Shown here piece by piece: positions 52,073-60,661 of a DNA stretch of 64,000 nucleotides. Made by a program: the position numbers and the translations under genes. The notes below the pieces were generated by a model. That model worked only from the letters and a program-made list of their open reading frames with translations. It was not told the origin of the DNA and searched no databases. Source of the DNA: Falsihalocynthiibacter halioticoli (GTDB lineage Bacteria; Pseudomonadota; Alphaproteobacteria; Rhodobacterales; Rhodobacteraceae); assembly GCF_025802015.1 (NCBI RefSeq), contig NZ_JAOYFC010000003.1:62001-126000 (forward strand), written 5' to 3'. Each line of letters opens with the position of its first letter. Within the stretch, counting starts at the first letter, position 1.

Positions 52073-53260
52073 GTGACTTCTGCTTCTTCGAACCCAAACC
52101 TTAGAGCCATTGCCAACACCGGCACGCAAATTAACGTCAGCCCCGTCGCAGGCAAAGCGTCGCTGCAATGGCGGCATTATGCGATCGTAGCGAGCTTTTT
52201 GTGTGTTGTTTGCCTCCCTGTATCAATCGTCGCGATCTATATGTTCACGCGCGCTGCGGATCAGTTTGTTTCGCGGTTTGCATTTTCCGTTCGTTCCGAA
52301 GAGATGTCAGCGCCGATGGATTTCCTAGGTAGCCTTGGCGCAGTTTCGGGGTCTAGCTCCAAAGATACGGATATCCTCTTTGGGTATATCCAAAGCCAAG
52401 ACCTCGTTTCTCGTATCGACCAGCATGTTGATCTGAGATTTGCATATTCAGTTCCGTCCGATTTTATATTTGGATTTCATAAGGACGGTAGTATCGAAGA
52501 ACTCGTCAAATACTGGCGTAGGATTGTACGTGTTAGGCACGATTCTGCGGCTGGGATTCTTGATATTGAAGTCAGGGCATTTGATCCTGAAATGGCGCAG
52601 GCCATCGCCAGTTTGATCCATTCCGAAAGCACTGAGATGATAAACAAACTGAGCGAGGCTGCGCGCAACGATGCCACGGCGTTTGCGCGGCTGGAACTGC
52701 AACGCGCAGAGGAAAGGTTAAAGCGCGCGCGCGCCGCAATGACCGAGTTTCGAGCGCGCGCACAAACGGTGGATCCTGCGGCGGAACTTGGTGTGCAGAG
52801 CGGAGTGCTTGCAATGTTAATGCAGCGACACACCGATGCGCTCATTGAGCTCGATTTGCTCTCCGAAATCACGTCAAACCGCGATACGCGCGTTGCGCAA
52901 GCTCAGCGCAAAATTGCAGTGATCGAAGGTAGGATTAACGAAGAACGAGAGAAGTTTTCTATCAAGCCCAGTGAGGCGAGCGCACCCGGCTTTTCTAGCC
53001 TTGTAGGTGAGTTTGAAAATCTGATGGTAGATCGCGAATTTGCGGAACAGGACTATTTAAGCGCGTTAAAGGCATATGAGATTGCAAGGGCGGAGGCGCG
53101 CCGCAAAAGTAGATATTTGGCTTCGCACATTAATCCGACACGCGCGGAATCTTCCGAGTATCCACGACGGTGGCAGATCATAGGGCTCACAGCTACGTTT
53201 GCCGTTCTGGTTTGGGCAATGGGCGTATTGGTTTACTATGCAGTGCGAGATCGACGTTAG
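52073..53260 (+). CDS. kpsE: Capsule export periplasmic adaptor KpsE (PCP family)
   Basis: A 395-residue inner-membrane protein of the KpsE/CtrB/BexC type: N-terminal membrane helix (about residues 45-66), a periplasmic coiled-coil region (about residues 190-310) and a C-terminal membrane helix (about residues 363-385). It bridges KpsMT to the outer-membrane exporter. I chose GTG 52073, preceded by GAGGAG at 6-nt spacing; a TTG 36 bp earlier has no such site. It is directly followed by kpsT. Confidence 0.9.
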   Translation: MTSASSNPNLRAIANTGTQINVSPVAGKASLQWRHYAIVASFLCVVCLPVSIVAIYMFTRAADQFVSRFAFSVRSEEMSAPMDFLGSLGAVSGSSSKDTDILFGYIQSQDLVSRIDQHVDLRFAYSVPSDFIFGFHKDGSIEELVKYWRRIVRVRHDSAAGILDIEVRAFDPEMAQAIASLIHSESTEMINKLSEAARNDATAFARLELQRAEERLKRARAAMTEFRARAQTVDPAAELGVQSGVLAMLMQRHTDALIELDLLSEITSNRDTRVAQAQRKIAVIEGRINEEREKFSIKPSEASAPGFSSLVGEFENLMVDREFAEQDYLSALKAYEIARAEARRKSRYLASHINPTRAESSEYPRRWQIIGLTATFAVLVWAMGVLVYYAVRDRR

Positions 53261-53941
53261 ATGCTTCGTCTACATAACCTTCACAAAACGTTTCGCTTAA
53301 ATGGGCGGTCGGTCACGGTTGCAAAATCAATCAACCAAACCCTGCCGAGCGGCGTTTCGATTGGTCTCTTGGGAAACAACGGTGCAGGAAAATCAACGTT
53401 GCTCAAGATGATCGCGGGAACTGAAACCCCAACGTATGGGCGGATCATATCTACAGGTAGTATTTCCTATCCTGTTGGGTTTGCCGGCAGCTTTCATCCA
53501 GACCTAACCGGTGCTCAGAACGCCAGATTTGTTGCGCGGGTTTATGGTGTGGACACCCATGAACTCGAAGCATTTGTCGAAGATTTCGCAGAACTTGGAG
53601 ATCATTTTCGGCTGCCCTTCCGGACCTATTCTTCTGGCATGAGGTCTCGTCTCGCGTTTGGCGTTTCAATGGCGATACCATTCGATACCTATCTGGTCGA
53701 TGAGGTCACTTCCGTCGGCGATGCGGCCTTTCAATCCAAAAGCAAAGCGGTTTTCAAAGAGCGCATGCAAAAGAGTGGCGCGATTGTTGTGTCTCATTCG
53801 ATGCCGATGATTAAAGAACTGTGCGAGGCAGGGGCCGTACTTCAGGACGGATATTTCTATTTCTACGCTGAAATCGGAAAAGCGATTGAGCACTATAGCT
53901 ACACGACCAAGAACCAACTGCCGCCGTGGCTTCGACGCTAG
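53261..53941 (+). CDS. kpsT: Capsule polysaccharide ABC transporter ATPase KpsT
   Basis: A 226-residue ABC ATPase with Walker A GNNGAGKS (residues 38-45), signature YSSGMRSRLAFG, Walker B DTYLVDEVTSVGD and the switch His in VVSHSMP. It pairs with KpsM. ATG abuts the kpsE stop, so the two are cotranscribed. It overlaps the convergent RTX gene by 4 bp. KpsD and KpsC/S, which should complete a group 2 capsule system, are not in the window. Confidence 0.95.
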   Translation: MLRLHNLHKTFRLNGRSVTVAKSINQTLPSGVSIGLLGNNGAGKSTLLKMIAGTETPTYGRIISTGSISYPVGFAGSFHPDLTGAQNARFVARVYGVDTHELEAFVEDFAELGDHFRLPFRTYSSGMRSRLAFGVSMAIPFDTYLVDEVTSVGDAAFQSKSKAVFKERMQKSGAIVVSHSMPMIKELCEAGAVLQDGYFYFYAEIGKAIEHYSYTTKNQLPPWLRR

Positions 53942-56541
53942 GCAAGCAAATCATAAGTTGTGCCATTAATCACACCAAAGACAGAATCCGCACCTGCGCC
54001 ATCAACCAAGGCAAATATAATCTGGCCTGTTGGGCGATAGATTATGAATGATTCCATAATGTTATCATCGCCGGAATAGCCGTCGCCCTCCGGAGTGTTT
54101 GTGTAGTTTATCTGAAAATCGTTTTCGGTTATGCCAGACCCGAAATAGAGAATATCGCCTTCGTCCGCGTCATAATCAGCTATCCAATCGCTTGCATGCC
54201 CTTCGACACCGGCGTGGTAGAAGACGTCGGCACCATCTCCGCCGCGCATGGTATCGTGCGCCCAGCCACCGTTGAAAAAATCGTCTCCGTCTCCGCCGTC
54301 CATATGGTCCATTCCGCCTTCACCGGTCATGACGTCATTTCCGCCGTGACCGATCAGCAGGTCGTTTCCGTGCCACCCATACATCTTGTCGGATCCGCCG
54401 CCGCCATGGAATTCATCGTTCCCATACCCTCCGTAAGCGATGTCGTCGCCCTCGCCGAGATACAGGATGTCGTCGCCGTCCATTTCGGAGAGTCCCGCCT
54501 CGAAATAGTCATTCCCATCTCTGCCAATTAGGACGTCATTGCCATCACCGCCGTAAATTGCGTCGTTTCCTAAACCGCCATCTAACGTGTCGTTCCCAAG
54601 AGAACCGATCAATGTATCGTTTCCTGCCCCTCCATAGAGCCAGTCTGCTGCGTTCGAACCATACAAATTATCATTGAAACCAGTGCCATAGACGATTTCT
54701 ATGCTGTCTAGCCTGTCTTCGGATCCGAAACCGTCAATTGCTGTTCCAGCCTCCAAATTAACGTCAACGCCAAATGAGCCGCCATAAAGCACGTCTTCGC
54801 CGTAGTGAACCGTATCGCGTCCGCTTCCTCCACGTATCGAATCTTCACCAGAATGGCCGAAGAAGAGGTCGTTTCCGTCTGCGCCCTCAAGAATGTCGTC
54901 CCCTTCGAACCCGCGAAACGCGTCATCTCCAGAGAGGCCGGACATATAGTTGTTCGCAATAGTGCCACGTAGGTCATCGGCAAACTCTGTCCCCAAAACA
55001 CTTCCGGGTGCCGCGATGCTAAACAACGGCGTGTGGCTAGCATTGGTGAGTGAGAAGGTTGCCAAATCGCTTTGGAAAATTGTTGACCCATTCACAGAAT
55101 TCAAAATGATAACTTCATCATTGTACTGTAAGATCGCGCCATAAGATGTGCTGATTATGTCGAGTTGATCGATCCCGTGAAACAACGTAAATCCCGATAA
55201 ATCCAGGCGATCTTGAGACGGGTTAAAATCGAGAACCGTGTCGGTCGAGCCGTCTTCTGTAAATACAAAAATATCTTGGCCGGATCCGCCGCTCAAAGTG
55301 TCGGAGCCAGACCCATCGATCAAAATGTCGTTGCCGCCGCCTCCGGAAATCGTATCGTTTCCGGCATCTCCAAAAAGGGCTTCGCCGAGTGCGGTGCCAG
55401 TGAGTGTATCGTTCTGAGACGTACCAGCGATTGGCGCGCCAGTCGCGGAAACATCAAAAGAAAATTGCGAAATCCCTGTTTCTGTTGAGCTTGCGGCGAA
55501 GATCTGTAACGCCTCACCGATCTCGGTCATTGCCACTGCGCTGACGTTTTCGAGCTGGAGTTGGCTTGTGTCTTCAACTGAGGCGAGATGAAATAATCGC
55601 CCATTTGGAAGCAGGCTGAACAAACTTAATCCATCATCTGCGCCGCCCGCCAATACATATGTTGTCCCGTTGTAGACCGTCGTTTCAAGTGATGTCACAT
55701 GTTTGAATCTCGTGTTCAGATCGTCAATGATGTGATCGGTTGCCGTCAGTGCGCCGTTGTCATTTACCCGCACAACAGATAGCGAAGAGCTTTCTCGGGC
55801 GGCAATAATAGCATAAGAATTTCCATTGGCTTCTGCGGTGGAGATTTCAGTAATCTCACTGATACCAAGACCATGCTCCGCGCCCAAAGCGCTTTGAAAT
55901 ATGAGTGATCCATCGGTATCAACTTTGTATGTTGAGATTGAATTTTCGCTATGTGAGCCAAGTAAAATGAAGTCCGATTGCGTTGTCGAAATTCCGTCAA
56001 GAGCGGCGATATCTGAGGAGGCAATCGAGCTGATTTGCCTTCCCACGACAGTCATCGAAGTGTTTGATGTTATTTCGTACGCTTGCAGCCCCATTTCGCC
56101 GGCATGGGCGGAATAAAAGAAAGTGTGCCCGCCAGTTTCCAAAGCAACATAGTTCAGAGGGTCGCTTTCAAACTGGGTGTTGGCATCGAGCGTGGTTGTA
56201 TTGGAATAGCCGCCAGTGGAGTTGTAAGTCTGTGCAGTCAGATCACCGCGGTTAATTCCTGCTGTAAATACAAGGGTTTCGCCGCCTGTTGCGATGCTCT
56301 CGATTATTGGTTGCGCGCCAAGAACGCCGTCGAAAAGGTAGGAGCGCTGGCTTCGAAGCAGTGCGTTGGTGTCGTCGCTCAGCAAGAATGACGAGATGCC
56401 GCCACCTTCAACAGTGGCGGAGAACAATATCGGTTTGCCGCCAATCCACACGACGTCCAGATCGGAAATACCGGTGAAGAAACCCGTATTCCCATTAATT
56501 AAAGTTGTTTGATACGAAAACTGAGCCACCCAAGCCCCCAT
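53938..56541 (-). CDS. Large RTX calcium-binding protein with an N-terminal propeller-like region
   Basis: An 867-residue acidic protein from ATG 56541; the frame is open 25 residues further from TTG 56616, so the start is uncertain. The first about 370 residues form repeated beta-rich units with GISxFxL-like motifs (for example HGLGISEITEISTAEANGNS), looking like a beta-propeller. RTX nonapeptides GGxGxDxxx occur in two blocks, about residues 380-430 and 535-785 (for example GDAGNDTISGGGGNDIL). No N-terminal signal peptide: typical of type I secretion. The gene interrupts the capsule locus; it may be a secreted surface or capsule-modifying protein. Confidence 0.88.
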   Translation of the reverse strand: MGAWVAQFSYQTTLINGNTGFFTGISDLDVVWIGGKPILFSATVEGGGISSFLLSDDTNALLRSQRSYLFDGVLGAQPIIESIATGGETLVFTAGINRGDLTAQTYNSTGGYSNTTTLDANTQFESDPLNYVALETGGHTFFYSAHAGEMGLQAYEITSNTSMTVVGRQISSIASSDIAALDGISTTQSDFILLGSHSENSISTYKVDTDGSLIFQSALGAEHGLGISEITEISTAEANGNSYAIIAARESSSLSVVRVNDNGALTATDHIIDDLNTRFKHVTSLETTVYNGTTYVLAGGADDGLSLFSLLPNGRLFHLASVEDTSQLQLENVSAVAMTEIGEALQIFAASSTETGISQFSFDVSATGAPIAGTSQNDTLTGTALGEALFGDAGNDTISGGGGNDILIDGSGSDTLSGGSGQDIFVFTEDGSTDTVLDFNPSQDRLDLSGFTLFHGIDQLDIISTSYGAILQYNDEVIILNSVNGSTIFQSDLATFSLTNASHTPLFSIAAPGSVLGTEFADDLRGTIANNYMSGLSGDDAFRGFEGDDILEGADGNDLFFGHSGEDSIRGGSGRDTVHYGEDVLYGGSFGVDVNLEAGTAIDGFGSEDRLDSIEIVYGTGFNDNLYGSNAADWLYGGAGNDTLIGSLGNDTLDGGLGNDAIYGGDGNDVLIGRDGNDYFEAGLSEMDGDDILYLGEGDDIAYGGYGNDEFHGGGGSDKMYGWHGNDLLIGHGGNDVMTGEGGMDHMDGGDGDDFFNGGWAHDTMRGGDGADVFYHAGVEGHASDWIADYDADEGDILYFGSGITENDFQINYTNTPEGDGYSGDDNIMESFIIYRPTGQIIFALVDGAGADSVFGVINGTTYDLLA

Positions 56542-56711
56542 TGTCAGATACGCACCCCTGCGCGTTAACAGGTCTGACAATGTTCGATTAACGGCGGGAC
56601 AACGGAAAATGGTCAAATCATGGCGTTCGTGAACAATTTTTAATGTTTTCGTGCTTGTTTTGGGTGTTCCTCGTTCGCGGGTGATGGGATGAGATCTGTG
56701 TTAGTGTTCCA

Positions 56712-57674
56712 ATGAAAATAGAAAAAATTGACTTAATTACAAAGCCTTACGGTGGTACAGATCGGGAATACCCACTCTGTGCGGTTCTCTTGGCCGTGTG
56801 TGATCCCAAAGAGTATCTGGATGAGCAGCTCGAGAGTCTTGGGCATCAAATGGATGTCGAAATTGATCTATATCTAAGTGATGACTCTGAAAATTTCCGG
56901 CAACTCAATGCGAAATGCAAGGTGTTATCTCCAAAGGTTTTCAGGGGGCCAAAACGAGGTTTTGCACAAAATTTCAGGTTCCTTTTGGAGCAGGTCGAAA
57001 GGAATGCGGAATATGCAGCGTTTTGCGATCAGGATGACGTTTGGGACAACGATAAACTGGTGCGTGCTGTTCGAGCGCTTGAGGAAGTACCAACGGGTAA
57101 GCCCGCTGTATACTGCAGCCGAACGATTGAATGCGACGAGGGTCTGCGCCCGCTAGGTGTATCGAGGCTACCGAAACGGCCGCTCGGTTTTTCTCATGCC
57201 TTGGTTCAGAATGTCATGGCGGGAAATACAATGGTTTTGAACCGCGCGGCGCTCGAAGTATTGCAAGATGCGAGTCGGCGTATTGATCGTGTTCCGGCAC
57301 ATGACTGGTGGGTCTATCAACTGATCAGCGGTTGTGGTGGGATGCTTCTTTTTGATCCAGAGCCGAGCCTGAAATACCGCCAACATAGAGGAAATGTTTT
57401 GGGGGCGAACAGAGGAATTAGAGCCGCTTTTGGCCGTATTAGACACGTATTTGGAGGAGTCTATGCAGGCTGGATTGATGCGAATATTGCGGCATTGTCG
57501 GAAACTGAAGATTTCCTAACTCCTCAGAATCGACACAAGCTTCACCTGTTTAAGACAGCACGAAAAGCATGGTTGATCCCAAGGCTACTTGGCTATTGGA
57601 AGATCGGTATTTATCGGCAAAACTCGGCCGAAACCTTGGCGCTTTGGATTGCTGCCGCACTTGGCAGGGTCTAG
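56712..57674 (+). CDS. Family 2 glycosyltransferase
   Basis: A 320-residue GT-A fold protein: CAVLLAVCDPKEYLDEQLES, LYLSDDSENF, and the metal-binding AFCDQDDVWDNDKL (DxD type), then a later LVQNVMAGNTMVLNRAAL and HDWWVYQLISGCGG. This is the RfbN/rhamnosyltransferase-like subgroup of GT2, usually in O-antigen or capsule loci. No signal peptide. Acceptor and donor sugars cannot be read. Divergent from the RTX gene, upstream of kdsD. Confidence 0.88.
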   Translation: MKIEKIDLITKPYGGTDREYPLCAVLLAVCDPKEYLDEQLESLGHQMDVEIDLYLSDDSENFRQLNAKCKVLSPKVFRGPKRGFAQNFRFLLEQVERNAEYAAFCDQDDVWDNDKLVRAVRALEEVPTGKPAVYCSRTIECDEGLRPLGVSRLPKRPLGFSHALVQNVMAGNTMVLNRAALEVLQDASRRIDRVPAHDWWVYQLISGCGGMLLFDPEPSLKYRQHRGNVLGANRGIRAAFGRIRHVFGGVYAGWIDANIAALSETEDFLTPQNRHKLHLFKTARKAWLIPRLLGYWKIGIYRQNSAETLALWIAAALGRV

Positions 57675-57753
57675 TCGGGTTATTACATTGGCTTCGTCGT
57701 GCTGGCTTGATACTAGGGGCACGGGATTTACCTTTTTGACCCAAGGAGCGCAT

Positions 57754-58725
57754 GTGACTCTGGACCAAGATAAAACGAAGCAAATTCACAGCATTGGCCA
57801 AAGAGTGCTTCAAAGCGAAGCTGACGCGCTCCGGGATTTTGCGCAATCACTGCCGGAGAATTTTGATCGGGCGGTGGAATTGATGATGAATGCCAAGGGT
57901 AGGATTATTCTTGCTGGCATTGGGAAGTCTGGCCACATCGGGCGCAAGATAAGCTCGACGCTCGCGAGCACAGGGACGCCTTCGTTCTTTGTTCATCCAT
58001 CCGAAGCCAGTCACGGCGACTTGGGGATGGTGCGCCCAGAGGATGTTTGCATACTCATTTCCAATTCGGGTGAAACATCCGAACTTGGTGATGTGATTGC
58101 GCATACCCGCCGATTTGCAATTCCGATGATTGCCATCACCAAAAAACCAGACAGCACACTCGCCAAGTCCGCGGACGTGGTGCTTCTTTTGCCTGACGTG
58201 CCAGAGGCTTGTTTGATCGGGATGGCGCCGACGACTTCGACGACGTTGTCGCTCGCGCTCGGTGATGCGCTTGCCGTGGCGCTCATGGAGCTGCGTGATT
58301 TCCAACCCGAGAATTTCCGCACCTATCACCCGGGCGGCAAACTCGGTGCGCAGCTCACAAAAGTATCTCAGCTTATGCATGAAGGAGATGCCGTTCCGAT
58401 TGTGCCGAGCCATGCAACGATGCAAGACACAATCCTCGTCATGACATCAAAAGGTTTCGGCATCGCTGGCGTTGTCGACGAGGGCAAACTTCTTGGCGTT
58501 GTTTCCGACGGTGACTTGCGCCGCAATATGGAAGACCTAATGGGCAGAACTGCCGGCGAAGTTGCGACGCGCTCTCCCGTTACGATTTCTGCGGATAGCC
58601 TCGCCGAAGAAGCGTTGTTAACAATGAACACAAAAGAGATTGGCGCATTGCTCGTTGTTTCTGACTCCGGCGCGCCTATTGGTGTATTGAATATTCACGA
58701 TTGCCTACGGGCGGGGGTTGCATGA
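57754..58725 (+). CDS. kdsD: D-arabinose-5-phosphate isomerase (KdsD/KpsF)
   Basis: KdsD interconverts ribulose-5-phosphate and arabinose-5-phosphate, the first step toward Kdo. The 323-residue product has an SIS domain (ILAGIGKSGHIGRKISSTLA, HPSEASHGDLGMV, SNSGETSEL) and two C-terminal CBS domains. I chose GTG 57754, preceded by AAGGAG at 5-nt spacing; the longer frame from 57589 overlaps the glycosyltransferase gene. Followed by kdsB in ATGA overlap. Confidence 0.95.
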   Translation: MTLDQDKTKQIHSIGQRVLQSEADALRDFAQSLPENFDRAVELMMNAKGRIILAGIGKSGHIGRKISSTLASTGTPSFFVHPSEASHGDLGMVRPEDVCILISNSGETSELGDVIAHTRRFAIPMIAITKKPDSTLAKSADVVLLLPDVPEACLIGMAPTTSTTLSLALGDALAVALMELRDFQPENFRTYHPGGKLGAQLTKVSQLMHEGDAVPIVPSHATMQDTILVMTSKGFGIAGVVDEGKLLGVVSDGDLRRNMEDLMGRTAGEVATRSPVTISADSLAEEALLTMNTKEIGALLVVSDSGAPIGVLNIHDCLRAGVA

Positions 58726-59513
58726 AAACAGTCATTCTTATTCCGGCACGATATGCCTCAACCCGTTATCCCGGCAAACCACTCGCCGAGCTTACGCTGG
58801 CTGACGGATCGCGAAAATCTTTGATCCAGATGAGCTATGAAGCGGCGAAGCAAGTGAGTGGTGTCGATGCTGTCTATGTCGCAACGGATGATGCGAGGAT
58901 CAAAGCCGCAGCAGAGGCCTTCGGCGCGGATGTGATCATGACGTCTGAAAGTTGCGCGAATGGTACAGAGCGCTGCGCGAATGCACTTGAACGCGCAGGA
59001 TTGTCCGCAGATATAATCGTTAACTTACAAGGTGATGCCCCGCTTACGCCACCTTGGTTTGTCGAGGCTTTGATTGAGGAAGTTAAGCGCGATTCCACTG
59101 TTGGCATGGCAACGCCCGTTTTGCGTTGCGACGCAGAAACTTATGCACATTTCACAGAAGACCGCCGAAATGGCCGCGTTGGTGGAACAACAGCCGTGTT
59201 TAACCACAACAACGATGCTCTCTATTTTTCCAAAGAGGTCGTCCCATTCGTTGATCCCGGAAAACTACCAGACCCGATCCCCGTTTTTCACCACGTTGGG
59301 GTCTACGCCTATCGCCCCGCTGCTCTAGCTGCCTATGGTTCATGGGAAGCTGGCCCGCTAGAAACGCTCGAAGGGCTGGAACAGCTCCGCTTCCTTGAAA
59401 ATGGCCACCCGATCCGATGCGTCGAAGTTGATGGCCGGGGGCGCGTGTTTTGGGAGCTGAATAATCCAGAAGATGTTGCCCGAATTGAATCGGTATTAAG
59501 GAAACAAGCATGA
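58722..59513 (+). CDS. kdsB: CMP-Kdo synthetase (3-deoxy-manno-octulosonate cytidylyltransferase)
   Basis: KdsB (KpsU) activates Kdo as CMP-Kdo. The 263-residue product starts MKTVILIPARYASTRYPGKP, the family CTP-binding motif, and has IIVNLQGDAPLTPPWFVE and HHVGVYAYR. ATG 58722 overlaps the kdsD stop. Placed with kpsMET, the Kdo made here may feed a Kdo linker for capsule as well as lipid A-Kdo. Confidence 0.95.
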   Translation: MKTVILIPARYASTRYPGKPLAELTLADGSRKSLIQMSYEAAKQVSGVDAVYVATDDARIKAAAEAFGADVIMTSESCANGTERCANALERAGLSADIIVNLQGDAPLTPPWFVEALIEEVKRDSTVGMATPVLRCDAETYAHFTEDRRNGRVGGTTAVFNHNNDALYFSKEVVPFVDPGKLPDPIPVFHHVGVYAYRPAALAAYGSWEAGPLETLEGLEQLRFLENGHPIRCVEVDGRGRVFWELNNPEDVARIESVLRKQA

Positions 59514-60337
59514 GCCAGAAAATCGTTAAGATCAGAGATATTGAGGTCGGCGGAGACAATCCGATCTTCCTCATCACCGGCCCGTGCCAGCTTGAATCCC
59601 TTGAGCACGCGCGCATGATGGCGGAAAAAATCGCCGAAGCCTGCGAGCCAACGAATACGCGCTTTGTCTTTAAAGCGAGTTATGACAAGGCCAACCGCTC
59701 TTCGATCGGAACACAACGTGGTTTGGGTGTTGAGAAAGGCCTTCAAATCCTTGGCGATATCGCGCGCGAGTTTGATGTACCCGTGATTACCGATGTTCAC
59801 GAACCGAGCCATTGCGCGATTGCGGCCGAGGTTGTCGACGTTCTACAAATTCCCGCATTTCTTTGCCGCCAGACAGACTTGCTTGTTGCGGCGGGTGAAA
59901 CTGGCAAAGTCATCAATGTGAAAAAGGGCCAGTTCCTTGCACCTTGGGATATGGGCAACGTCGCGGCCAAGATCGCCAGCACAGGCAATGAGAATATCAT
60001 GCTCTGTGAGCGCGGAACGAGCTTTGGGTACAACACTCTTGTCACAGATTTCCGTGGCCTCCCGACAATGGCGGAAACGGGGTATCCGGTGGTGTTCGAT
60101 GCCACGCATTCCGTTCAGCAACCTGGAGGTAAAGGCAACAGTTCTGGTGGCCAACGCGAATTCGCTCCCGTCCTCGCGCGGGCTGCTTGTGCTGTTGGGG
60201 TTGGTGGCCTGTTTATCGAAACCCACGAAGACCCAGACAACGCCCCGAGCGACGGCCCGAACATGATCCCTGTTGATCAAATGGCAGATCTTATTGCCAA
60301 CCTACGCGCCTTTGACGCGCTGAACAAAGCGGGCTAG
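59510..60337 (+). CDS. kdsA: Kdo-8-phosphate synthase KdsA
   Basis: KdsA condenses arabinose-5-phosphate with phosphoenolpyruvate to Kdo-8-phosphate. The 275-residue product has the aldolase-type barrel with LITGPCQLES, FKASYDKANRSS, VITDVHEP, LCRQTDLLVAAGETGKVINV and ATHSVQQPGGKGNSSGG. The segment LLVAAGETG and a Cys before Asp (LCERGTSFGYN) fit the metal-dependent or independent forms; I do not decide. Last gene before the tRNA and the mobile element. Confidence 0.96.
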   Translation: MSQKIVKIRDIEVGGDNPIFLITGPCQLESLEHARMMAEKIAEACEPTNTRFVFKASYDKANRSSIGTQRGLGVEKGLQILGDIAREFDVPVITDVHEPSHCAIAAEVVDVLQIPAFLCRQTDLLVAAGETGKVINVKKGQFLAPWDMGNVAAKIASTGNENIMLCERGTSFGYNTLVTDFRGLPTMAETGYPVVFDATHSVQQPGGKGNSSGGQREFAPVLARAACAVGVGGLFIETHEDPDNAPSDGPNMIPVDQMADLIANLRAFDALNKAG

Positions 60338-60429
60338 CGCACAGCAAGCGACAAAAACGAACTACACGCGGCCATATCGAGTTGAGATTGCGAAAATCTC
60401 GTGCAAAAAAGAAATGCACAAACTCGCAT

Positions 60430-60506
60430 GGCCCCGTGGCTCAACTGGATAGAGCAGCCCCCTCCTAAGGGGCAGGTTGCAGGTTCGAATCCTGCCGGGG
60501 TCGCCA
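60430..60506 (+). tRNA. tRNA-Arg (anticodon CCT)
   Basis: A 77-nt cloverleaf: acceptor GGCCCCG/CGGGGTC (one G-T wobble), D arm GCTC-AACTGGATA-GAGC, anticodon stem GCCCC/GGGGC with loop CTCCTAA giving anticodon CCT, a T arm GCAGG-TTCGAAT-CCTGC and encoded CCA. It reads AGG. tRNA 3' ends are frequent attachment sites, and a mobile-type gene block starts just downstream. Confidence 0.95.
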
Positions 60507-60609
60507 AAACCACCTGAAAAATATGGCTTATTTACAGGACGTTGTGCGGAAGACTGCAAAAAGTCCCGTCAGCTTTCGGGCCGTAACCGACTGAAACGAC
60601 CGATTTCTC

Positions 60610-60644
60610 GTACAAAACCTGTACAAAATTCGCACGTTTGTGCG
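60610..60644. promoter_or_regulatory. Direct repeat and palindrome upstream of the Rep-like gene
   Basis: GTACAAAA occurs at 60610-60617 and 60621-60628, 11 bp apart (about one helix turn). Immediately after, CGCAC-GTTT-GTGCG (60631-60644) is a 14-bp palindrome. They lie 18-52 bp before the Rep-like start codon and could be operator or replication/transfer sites of the element. Confidence 0.45.
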
Positions 60645-60661
60645 TATTTCGGGGGCCAATC

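Noticed and set aside
54196..54531. Antisense frame of 111 residues rich in V/I/D across the RTX repeats
   Set aside because: It follows from the RTX repeat codons on the other strand; the repeated pattern has no independent meaning.
60380..60402. GAGATT-AATCTC hairpin after kdsA as terminator
   Set aside because: It is short and followed by GTGCAAAA rather than T residues.
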